Below are positions 50,754 to 59,700 of a stretch of 64,000 bases of DNA, in pieces. The translations under genes and the position numbers were made by a program. The notes under the pieces were generated by a model. That model was not told where the DNA came from. It saw only the letters and a list, made by a program, of their open reading frames with translations, and did no database searches. Numbering within the stretch: the first letter of the stretch is position 1; every line of letters begins with the position of its first letter. The DNA comes from Lacinutrix neustonica (GTDB lineage Bacteria > Bacteroidota > Bacteroidia > Flavobacteriales > Flavobacteriaceae): the NCBI RefSeq assembly GCF_026625145.1, contig NZ_CP113088.1, positions 558,001 through 622,000 on the forward strand, given 5' to 3'.

Positions 50754-51483
50754 ACAACCTTTTAAAAAAACTAGGGTTATTGTTCGGCTTATTGTTAGGT
50801 TTATTATTTGGCTTCCTCTTTGGTGTTTTATTATTTACAACCTTCTTTCCTTTTTTAGAATTTGTTTTATTTAATGTATTATCTCTTTCGGTATTCTTTT
50901 TAACCTGTTGCTCTTCAGTCTTATCTCTTTTTAAGAAAAATCGTTTAAAAAAATGAGGTTTAGAAACCTCCTTATCCTTCACTACTTTCTCTCCTTTTTT
51001 ATAAAGGATGGTATCTCCTTTCACAGGATATATCCATAGTCCTGATCGCAAACCGTTTTTATATTTTCCTTTGGAAATAAGGTTCCCAATACTATCCTGA
51101 AATGTATTTTTACCGGATTGTTTCCCATTTACCCATCCTTCAGTAGTCGCTATTTGTCCGTTTTTATACCAAGAAATCCAAATACCTGTTTTTACTCCCT
51201 TATTAAAATGTCCTTTCTCAGCGAGTTGATTGCTGTAATAGTACTTAAGATATTCACCATCTAACAAATCTCCAGCATAATCTCCCTGGGAGCTGTGGAC
51301 TTTCTGAGATTTAAACCAATAATACCTTTTAGTTAATTTAGCATTTGGTGCTTGGCTAGTAATATTAAAATGTTCTTTATATTCTGTATTACTGATAACT
51401 TTTTTTGTAAAAGGTTCATAAGTACTTTTACAACTTACTATACAAATGAAGACTACAGCAATATATATTAGTTTACGCATCAT
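50734..51483 (-). CDS. MORN-repeat (YwqK-like) lipoprotein
   Basis: A 249-residue lipoprotein (lipobox IVSCKS). Residues 60-165 contain four MORN_2-type repeats such as GEYLKYYYSNQLAEKGHFN and GIWISWYKNGQIATTEG. The C-terminal 90 residues are very basic with NKP repeats, and the motif FFKR(F/L)F occurs twice. MORN_2 proteins are usually outer-membrane associated in Bacteroidota. It overlaps the K-like gene by 20 bases, so it belongs to the secretion operon. Confidence 0.8.
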   Translation of the reverse strand: MMRKLIYIAVVFICIVSCKSTYEPFTKKVISNTEYKEHFNITSQAPNAKLTKRYYWFKSQKVHSSQGDYAGDLLDGEYLKYYYSNQLAEKGHFNKGVKTGIWISWYKNGQIATTEGWVNGKQSGKNTFQDSIGNLISKGKYKNGLRSGLWIYPVKGDTILYKKGEKVVKDKEVSKPHFFKRFFLKRDKTEEQQVKKNTERDNTLNKTNSKKGKKVVNNKTPKRKPNNKPNNKPNNNPSFFKRLFGRKDK

Positions 51484-51484
51484 T

Positions 51485-52399
51485 CTATATCTTTAATTTC
51501 CAACCATATCGATTGTTCACTTTTTGGGCCAACTTACTTGTAGCATATTTAAGATATTTTACTTTAATAACCTCTTTTACCGTTTGTTCATTGCTAAAAT
51601 GTAATCCTCCAAAGCTATTAATAGATAATATAGCCCCATCACTAGCGTTAACAACAATCCACATATAAAGTTTGTGTTGAGGAGACCAAATAATTTTTAT
51701 ATAAGATTTACCTGTTTCCTTGTTTAGTATGAGCTCTTGGTACGCGTTAAAATCAACGAGTTGATAATCATGTTTATAATAGTCTTCTATTTTACTACTG
51801 TCTTTTTCTTTAAACAGGAACCTTGGCATCACCAATGTAGAGTTTTTTAACTGCTCAAGATTTCGATTTACTTTAAAAAAGTGCCAAGGTTTTTTTCCCT
51901 CTGCAGAAGCTTGTATCAATAGTGATAATTGCTGGTATAAGAATAAATGATCTGTTTCAATTAGGTTATTAGTGCCAAAATCGATGGATGTAACAAAATG
52001 ATTTTTTCCTTCAATTAAAATATTGAGAAAGTAGCGGTAAGAAGAAAAAGTGAAGGCTTCATAAGTACTAGAGCGTCCTAAATTATCTTCTCTAAATCTA
52101 CGTTCGCTGTATTTACTCGCCTTCTGATATAAAAAGGAATACCCGTTTTTATGGATATTTCTAAGACTATCTATTCCTGATCGCGTTAAAAAAAGTACTT
52201 CTGTATGCTTCCAATTGTTGATAAATACTTCTTTAACGCTACTATTCATAATTGCGTTATACTCACTTTCTCCATCTAGCAACTCAACCACTAATTTACT
52301 GTCTAGAACCAATTGAGCATACTCTTGTTTTGGAAACTTGTATTGTGAAAAACAAACGGAACAATAACAAAAAAAGAAAAACATAGTTATATATCTCAT
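51485..52399 (-). CDS. Secreted hypothetical protein at the head of the T2SS-like operon
   Basis: A 304-residue protein with a clear signal peptide (MRYITMFFFFCYCSVCFSQ). I recognise no domain in the mature part, which is of mixed alpha/beta character and rich in Tyr and Lys. It lies 5 bases after the FG-GAP gene and 1 base before the MORN lipoprotein gene, so it is certainly co-transcribed. Probably periplasmic or exported. The frame is intact. Confidence 0.75.
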   Translation of the reverse strand: MRYITMFFFFCYCSVCFSQYKFPKQEYAQLVLDSKLVVELLDGESEYNAIMNSSVKEVFINNWKHTEVLFLTRSGIDSLRNIHKNGYSFLYQKASKYSERRFREDNLGRSSTYEAFTFSSYRYFLNILIEGKNHFVTSIDFGTNNLIETDHLFLYQQLSLLIQASAEGKKPWHFFKVNRNLEQLKNSTLVMPRFLFKEKDSSKIEDYYKHDYQLVDFNAYQELILNKETGKSYIKIIWSPQHKLYMWIVVNASDGAILSINSFGGLHFSNEQTVKEVIKVKYLKYATSKLAQKVNNRYGWKLKI

Positions 52400-52404
52400 G
52401 GCAA

Positions 52405-54021
52405 CTATCTTTTTATCAATTTTGTAGTATAAATTTTACCCTCTACTACTAATCGTAAGATATAAGTCCCTTGAGAAAAATTGGCCTTTATTTCATACGC
52501 CCCATCAATGATGGTATTTGGATTTGTATATACTATTCTCCCTAACACATCTGTTATTGTGATGTGACACTCTTTTAAGACCGTTTGAGATTGAATATAT
52601 AAGACATTCCGCACTGGATTAGGATACGTTACTATGGACTTATTTTCTATATCATTATCTGTAGTTGATAAAGATTGGGGTATCTCAAAAATATGGGCAG
52701 CACCTGATCTTTGTAATTCTAAATTCTGATCGGCACCGTTATCATTGGCATCTCCAATAATTATGTTTTCGTCATCCAAAATTACTTTTATTCCAAATTC
52801 TTTTGAGGAATAATTGACTTCCGCCTTTATGGTTTGTATCGGGTTCCAGGTGTCTGTACTCAAGTCTAATTCATATAGATAACACATACCTTTTCCGGAA
52901 GTAATGCTTGATATGTTTTTTTCATTAGCGGAAATAAGTAATCGATTACCGAGACGCACTCACAGATTGTCCAAATTTTTCATCAAAAACACTTACATCA
53001 TCAAGGAATAAATATTGAGTTTCTTGCCAGCTCCCATTCGTGTCTTTTTTAAAAACATAGGCCGCACCAGTTTGACTGGTATTACCGGATGCTGCGTAAA
53101 CGGCGTGTCCTGATGCCCCAATAAAAATATAATCCCCACTTATTGCCACAGCCTCTCCAAATTGTGCCCCGTTTCTTCTATTAGAGGCCTCCAGTTTTTG
53201 TCTTTCTACCCATTCTCCCGTCTCATCTTTAGTAAATACGTAAGCAGCACCCACCCGGAAATCATTCTCATAATTCTCCTGGAGGCTTGCGCCAATTATA
53301 ATAGTCCCATTATGAATATCTACCATTTTACCAAACATGTCGTGTCCTACAGGATCAGATGGCATCAATTTTTTTACTTTTACCCATTGGTCTGTATTTT
53401 CGTCTTGTTCAAAAACATATACAGACCCCACTTTCGCCAAATACTCTCCATTAGACCATAGACTCGTTTGTAAAGCGCCTACTAAAATCACCCCATCCCT
53501 TATCACTACAGGAAAACCAAATTTTTCGCCTGTACGCCGCTCATTGCTAGCATGTATCAATTGGTGTTCCTGCCGATTCCGTTGGCATCTCTTTTGTAGA
53601 TCATTGCAGCACCATAAGAAGTATTGACATTGGCCTCATTAGGGTCGTCCATATCCTCTCCAAAAATACCAACAACAGCATAATCACCTTCTATAGAGAC
53701 CGCTATCCCAAAATTATCTACAAACCAACGGTGTTCTTGTACCAGTTTTTGTTTAAAAACCCAGGCCTCATTTTCTTTTTCAAAAATATAAGCTGCCCCA
53801 GCATCTTCAATCGCATTTTCTTCATTGGCATCAAATTGTTCCCTATGAGCTCCAGTTATGGCATAGTTGCCACTAATACCTACAGCATGCCCAAATCTTT
53901 GACTTGCATGTCGCGCATTAGGATAAAGTTTTGCCGTTTCTACAAAATCTTGTGCAAATAAAGTTGCTATAGAACATAGCCAAATACCGATGAAAAAACA
54001 CCTCTTACTAGTAGTGAACAT
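52405..54021 (-). CDS. FG-GAP beta-propeller protein with T9SS sorting domain (two frame errors)
   Basis: Corrected at 52949-52954 and 53573-53577 to 538 residues. Signal peptide (ending TLFAQ), then about seven repeats of the integrin-like FG-GAP type (RFGHAVGISGNYAITGA, NFGIAVSIEGDYAVVG, MFGKMVDIHNGTIIIGAS, QFGEAVAISGDYIFIGAS). The last 75 residues are a type A T9SS C-terminal domain: YPNPVRNVLYIQS ... GTYILRLVVEGKIYTTKLIKR. It should be exported by T9SS to the cell surface. It is the first gene before the T2SS-like genes. Confidence 0.88.
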
Positions 54022-54168
54022 AAGTCTTTTGGGGATTAAACGCTTAACTTTAAGGATTAAGGGTATATGCTAATTTTGGTGTAAATATATTATATAAAAA
54101 TTGAGTAAAAAATTATAAATTAACTTTTTTTTAAGAAAAGTTTAAGGAGAATTCTCACATGGGTTCTC

Positions 54169-54423
54169 TTAATTTAACCAAATAGTAGCGTATGAAAATG
54201 CGGGTAAGCTATTATCGTTTATATAATTATAACGTTCTGCACAATGGGGCGCCATGTGCGCCACATTATGGTATGTTATAAATACACTTGTCGAAGCGGG
54301 GTGACGCACGACTACGGTTTTCGCCTGTGCATCTATAGGCGTAATGGCATCATCATTAACTAATTCTAATCCGGGTATTAATGCGCCCTGAGTATCATAG
54401 AGTAACAATACAGAGGAACGCAC
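54169..54423 (-). pseudogene. Partial duplicate of the rhs gene
   Basis: An 84-codon fragment whose first 40 residues (SVLLLYDTQGALIPGLEL, AKTVVVRHP) nearly repeat part of the giant RHS protein at 58575-58705. The DNA match covers about 115 bases. The rest (FITYHNVAHMAPHCAERY...) is a diverged form of the same region. It has no plausible start of its own, so it is a remnant of a displaced rhs copy. Confidence 0.75.
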
Positions 54424-54542
54424 GAGCGAGACGCTCGCGCTAGCCGTTACTTATCTTTGTTTGCGATGCTCGGGTATTATAAAACAAAAGGCTATCTTTT
54501 TCAGTAACCTTATACTTATTTTCATCATAACTCAAAATTATA
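54424..54542. other. Junction region with inverted repeat
   Basis: Directly at the end of the rhs fragment is gagcgagacgctcgc (about 54423-54438), a GC-rich palindrome in AT-rich surroundings. It could mark a recombination or repeat-element insertion point. No gene is seen. Confidence 0.4.
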
Positions 54543-55055
54543 TCACCAAGATATACTAAATATTAAATCATTAAAATCCAAATCAGGATAACCATCATTG
54601 CAATGATAAATTCGCTTATTTTCATTTTCTTGTTTTACCTCTATGGCGGCTCCGTTATGCCAATAATGCATAACACCATCTCCAACATCCCAAACATTGT
54701 AAATTAAAAGAGTTTTATCTTTAGAATCAACCGTTACTTCAATATTTTGTGGCATTGTATCTTCCCAAAAGACTATGACATTTTCAATCATAGGTCGTCC
54801 TTCTATTTTAAAAGTTCCTTTAGTTTTTAACACAAAGCCTTGCTTCCATTGACTATTGGTTTCAAGTAAAATTAAATTAAACCGCATCTTTTTTGATATC
54901 ATCTTAAAGCGGTCTAATCCAACTATTTCTTTACCATTTATGGCTATTGGCGCCCCTTTAGACTCTATAAAAAGCTTCTCTATATCAATATTTTTAGCCT
55001 CCTTCATTATTTTTTGTTTTATTACCTGTAGGTCTGTAGGGATCTTGAGCAGCAT
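54543..55055 (-). CDS. Hypothetical protein in the RHS accessory region
   Basis: A 170-residue soluble protein without signal peptide. The first half contains KGAPIAINGKEIVGLDRF; the second is beta-rich and ends GYPDLDFNDLIFSISW. I recognise no family. Its place among orphan rhs pieces and a barstar gene makes an immunity protein or a displaced effector piece possible, without direct evidence. Confidence 0.5.
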   Translation of the reverse strand: MLLKIPTDLQVIKQKIMKEAKNIDIEKLFIESKGAPIAINGKEIVGLDRFKMISKKMRFNLILLETNSQWKQGFVLKTKGTFKIEGRPMIENVIVFWEDTMPQNIEVTVDSKDKTLLIYNVWDVGDGVMHYWHNGAAIEVKQENENKRIYHCNDGYPDLDFNDLIFSISW

Positions 55056-55083
55056 GTTAGTCTGGCGAAAAAGAGCTAATATT

Positions 55084-55614
55084 TCATTTATCTTTTATAT
55101 AAATCTCATTTAAACTACTTGGCTTAGCTATATTATTATGCTGTAAATTAATTGCTTTATAAAATACTATAGTATCCTTAGATATTCTGCCATACTTAAT
55201 AATATTATACATCTTTTTGTATTTAACTCGTAAATATTCTATTTCTATTTCTTCATTATTAATTCTATAACGATAATTATTTCTGTTTTTTTTATCTAAT
55301 TCATTTGAACTCATAATTACTTTATCAACTCCCGAAAGAACAGCACGACCATCGGTATAGAACTTAATAGATTCATATAAATTATCATCCCCTTTTCTTG
55401 AATACACCTCTTCTTTTGAAAATACTTTATTCGTACTAACATCTACATAAAGAGGAAAAGTATACTAGTTACTTAAAATAGAATCATACTGCAATCGAGT
55501 TATTTCCTTGTTTAAAAGGGCTTTTCTAGCAGAGTTAAATACACTATATTTAGTTGATGAACAACTAGTCAAAAATAGAAATGCAAAAACACTTAATTTA
55601 AAAATTACATCCAT
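55084..55614 (-). pseudogene. Small lipoprotein with an in-frame stop
   Basis: An ATG at 55614 opens a signal with lipobox (FLTSCSS); 49 codons later an in-frame TAG (at about 55466) interrupts it, after which the same frame continues for 127 codons (YTFPLYVDVSTNKVF ... NEIYIKDK). The whole would be 176 residues. The stop lies in actagt; it may be a sequence error or a real nonsense mutation. No domain recognised. Confidence 0.5.
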
Positions 55615-55644
55615 TAATCTAATTTTTTGGTTCAGTTTCAATAC

Positions 55645-55760
55645 CTAAATATTGAGTTCTGTTGGATAAAGAACTTGAAGATAATGAAAATGTTTTGTAG
55701 GATCTTCACTATCTTCAATAGCTTCATGCATTTTATTTGATGGCGCTTCGCTTTAACCCA
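55645..55760 (-). other. Short coding relic
   Basis: A 35-codon open stretch (SEAPSNKMHEAIEDSEDP...ending in TELNI and a stop at 55645) with protein-like composition but no start upstream. Probably the tail of a lost gene in this rearranged region. Confidence 0.3.
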
Positions 55761-55825
55761 ATAAAAAAAGCCGCTACATTACTGTAAAAGCTTTCTCTTT
55801 GTTATTTCTTACTCTTATACCAATC

Positions 55826-55858
55826 TGTAACGCTACTAGCTAAAAGCTAGCAGTAGCG
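55826..55858. repeat. Inverted repeat
   Basis: CGCTACTAGCT / AGCTAGCAGTAGCG flank a short A-rich loop about 40 bases past the end of the barstar gene. It may be a terminator-like hairpin without a T run, or a mobile repeat. Confidence 0.5.
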
Positions 55859-55899
55859 CATATTATGGAACAGCGGGGAGAAAACGTTTAAATAACAAT

Positions 55900-56229
55900 T
55901 TACTTAATAATATTTAAATGAATACTTGACGAGTTTCCTTTATCAATCTGTCTTGAATTTACTGATTGAATTGCTCCTATTAAGATATAAAGCGCATCCT
56001 CATTCAAAGAATAAACATTTTTTAGTGTTAGTAATAAAACTTCATTTTTTTCAAGGGTAATTTTGATCATACCTTCTTCAGGATATCGTAAGCCGAGATA
56101 GGCAGTCTATCAGTGCATTTATATTATTTCCATAAAAATCGGAAATCCTAAATTTGACTTTAACGCATCATGTAATTCATCAACACTATTTATTTTTGAT
56201 AAATCAATTAGTTTATTCTTATACTTCAT
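55900..56229 (-). CDS. Barstar-family (barnase inhibitor-like) protein (two frame errors)
   Basis: Not visible as one frame: a missing base at 56139-56143 and an inserted one at 56093-56098, both TCCGG sites, must be corrected. The result is 109 residues from the ATG at 56229. It has the barstar pattern: an early LIDLSKINSVDELHDALK helix, then FPDFYGNNINALIDCLSGL (the FPxxYGxNxDAxxDxL signature with the Asp that enters barnase's active site) and LNEDALYILIGAIQSV. Barstars inhibit secreted or polymorphic-toxin RNases. It lies downstream of an RHS gene, so a toxin-immunity role is likely. Confidence 0.8.
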
Positions 56230-56320
56230 TTTGCGATCATAATTTATCTAAATTAATTTCAATAAAGGATTCACAGTGATCGGCGATTTCTTACCATAAA
56301 ACTAAAAAAGCATATTCATA

Positions 56321-56351
56321 AAAAAAGCTACCCTATTTGGGTAGCTTTTTT
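56321..56351 (-). terminator. Terminator of the rhs - membrane protein unit
   Basis: AAAAAAGCTACCC and GGGTAGCTTTTTT with a five-base loop, 30 bases past the stop of the small membrane protein. It separates that unit from the barstar gene, which then needs its own promoter. Confidence 0.85.
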
Positions 56352-56380
56352 TATTTTGTTTCTTATTATCAAAACATTAA

Positions 56381-56689
56381 TTAATCAGATAGTGTATTTT
56401 TCTTTGTAAAGAATAGCACACTAAATATAATGAAACTTAATACAGAAATAGGGACGTGTACAAAATATAAAACCCCTAAAACCATTAATTCTAAATCAAA
56501 ATATACAAGAAGAATTAAATATATCATATAAAACGCAAAACAGAATAGAGAAGTAATTAATCCTTTAAAATAAAGTGAAACTTTGCCATTATACTTCGAC
56601 CTTATCTGTTTTGCTAAAAAATAGAAACTAAGTGGTATTAAAACAAATAGTATAACAACAAGTATGTTAAAGATTATGTATTCTTTCAT
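56381..56689 (-). CDS. Small membrane protein, possible RHS immunity protein
   Basis: A 102-residue protein with three predicted helices (about 5-25, 40-62, 68-93) and a short charged tail. No family recognised. It lies 11 bases after the rhs stop codon and before the terminator, the usual place for the cognate immunity gene of an RHS effector. That would suit a tip domain acting at the membrane; this is inference. Confidence 0.65.
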   Translation of the reverse strand: MKEYIIFNILVVILFVLIPLSFYFLAKQIRSKYNGKVSLYFKGLITSLFCFAFYMIYLILLVYFDLELMVLGVLYFVHVPISVLSFIIFSVLFFTKKNTLSD

Positions 56690-56700
56690 AATAAAAATTA

Positions 56701-59700
56701 TTAATCAATTTCTCCTTCTTCTGACTCTATTAATTTCCCTTTACCCATTGAACCTTTTGGGTCATATTCAAACTTCTCTATTTTTTTTGTAACAGTCGTT
56801 TCTTCCTCTGTTTTATTCAAAAATTCTCTTACAGTACCCATAACTATTTCCCATTGCTTAACTTGCATTATTCTAGAAGGCCCTATCTTACTTAAACCAA
56901 AAGATTCTCTTGTTTCTGTGAGAACATCAAAAGAGACCTCTCCTGTTTCCTCATCAAATGATCCGAAAAATTTAACATAACCTGCTTCCGGATGACCATA
57001 AAGTGTTGCAAATGTTGCTGAAAATGAATTTGTTTTATCTTCAACATTCATAACTCTAACAAAAGCAAATAAAATAGGAGCTGTTGGTTTTATAGCTATC
57101 TCATCACCCATTGAAATTTTATCACCTTTCATTTGAGCTGGAAAATAGATTGCTAGAGGGTTATTTGTTATCGTTTGAGGGCTCTTTAAAAAAGTTTCTT
57201 TAAGATTAGAGAATTCTTGATGATTACCTAAAACCTTTAAAGTAAATAATTGAGTTTGTACGTTTCCAAATGCATCATCAACAGTTTTAATTTTTAAAGC
57301 ATCAACTCCATATCTAGTGACTATAGCATTTGCATGTATATTTTCAGCCTCCAAACCTTCTAATTCGACAGCATCTATAACACGATTCTCACTAAATGCA
57401 TATGGCGAGTTATGTGGATATTTTGATGCTAGTGGGTCAACAGCGAAGAAACGACCAACACGTGGGTCGTGCATACGGAACTTATAATTGATACTATTCC
57501 CTTCCCCTTTAATCTCATCATCCTTCTCCTGTCCTTGGAAGCCGTATCTATATGATTTCGAATCTTTATGCCTACCAGGTTGTAGCATTCCAAAAGCATA
57601 GTAGTTGTTATAACTTTCTACATTGGCTGTCAAGTCGCCAGTCGCAGGATCCGCATTTTTTCTATCGCCTACTACCGTTCTAACATTACCTAAGTGATCC
57701 TTGATCTCATAGTATTTATGCCCTATATTTCTATAAACAATACCATCTGTAGCTTCTTCTACTGCTTTAAGGATGGTATAGGCTTGATACGGCTGGTATC
57801 CTGTACTACCTGCTGTAGAGGCTGGTAGGTTGTTTAGCGCTGTAACGGTGCGGGTATCCAGATTCCATTCTTGCCCACTATCTGTCGTGCTTACAAACTG
57901 GTACAGCTTATCGTCTTTGTTAATTCTAAGATCACCAAAGCCACCAGTCGCTACTACCGCTCCATTAGAGGCTTGTTTTACAACCTTATTATCGGTACTG
58001 CTTGATACTTCTTGGGTATACTGTGTATAATAGATCTCATCTCCCGTATTTATCAAAGAACCTTTACCTATATTACCATTAACTACTGGCGTGATTACTA
58101 CGCTCGTTACCTCTGGCAATCTGGTCTCTGCATCCAGCTGCCATGTGCGAATTTCTGCTGCTGCATTGTCTGTCCACTGCTCTGGTAACGACGTATTGTG
58201 ATAGATACTAATGGCACTACCATTTAAGGCGATTTGTAATTCACCATTACCTTCACTATCAAAACTATCGAAATAAGCTGGTAACAACGCACCATCGAAG
58301 GTCACTGCTCCCGCTTGGTCTATAGTAAAGCGTACCAGGTTTATTCCTGCTGGTGTGCTTATTGTCCCACCGTCTTCAATCACCGCTGCACTATGCATGG
58401 TGGCATAAAGATACGCCTTTTTTTGTAGTTCATCCTGGATCACCGCCATATGACGCCCGTAATTACTATAGGCAAAATTCTCATGCTTAGTAATTGTTAA
58501 ACCGCCTGAGTTACGCAAGGTCGCGCAATGCAATCCTGCCGCTCTATCTCTGTAAAATAATAAATACTCCGTTGGGTTCGATGGGTGACGCACGACTACG
58601 GTTTTCGCCTGTGCATCTATAGGCGTGAGGGAATCATCGTTAATTAATTCTAATCCGGGTATTAATGCGCCCTGAGTATCATAGAGTAACAATACAGAAC
58701 GATCGGGGTCTGCACTAAAATAATTACGGGCAACCAAGCCATAACTAATCACCTCGCCTTGGCTATCTTCAATCAAGATCACGTTGTTACCTGAATGGAT
58801 TGGTAATACGGCAGCATTGTCTTGCTGAGGCTCATACTGCAATGCATTAAAGGCCTTGTTCGCTTTTGCTTTGGCTATGGTAGTGGCTTCAATTTGTATG
58901 GTCCCCCCATTAACATCGGTAAGTTCCTGGTTATTATTTTGTACTAACAATACATTGCCTAACGCATTGGTAATGCTGCTACTAAAATCTACGGCAATCT
59001 CTTGATACTGTTCTATGCCATCAAAACCATAGGTTCTTGTATACACCACTTCTTCAAATACATCTTGTCCTACACGATCACTACCATAAATAGGTCGCTC
59101 TGTAATACTAAAGGTCGCAGTATAAACAGTATCGTTAGCATCATTAGGGTTTGCTTTTTCATCTTCACGCTTATAAATACCCATGACGTTACCAGGAGGC
59201 ATCATAAGAATAATAAGTGGTCTCTACCGCTGCTGGGTTATGAATTTGTGGCCCCTCTCCTGCAGTATTATAAGGCAAACGGTTTACTTGTTTTACGGCA
59301 CGCATACCCATACCTGTATAGGTGATGGACATGTGTACTTTTTGAGTATCTCGGATTGTTAGTGTTATCAGGAATGATTTCTGATACTTTTCCTGACGCA
59401 GTCCACACGTAAGTTAGGCCTTCGCTATAATCGCGAATCAATTGACCCGTTTCATCATACTCGTAATTGCCATCAGTTTGATTAGGGAGATCATTGATCT
59501 CTGCACTAATCGGCCGACACCATCGTTTACGTGGGTTAACCTATTTGAGAGATTAGGACTAGTCAGGTCGTAATGGTACTCCAAATCGTCCATTAACAGC
59601 CCATCTTCCTTATAACGCTTTAGGGTTTGTAGATTTCCGTTTTTGTCATAACTATAAGACGTCTTAAACGCATTGGCATTACCGTCTATAGCATCATAAC

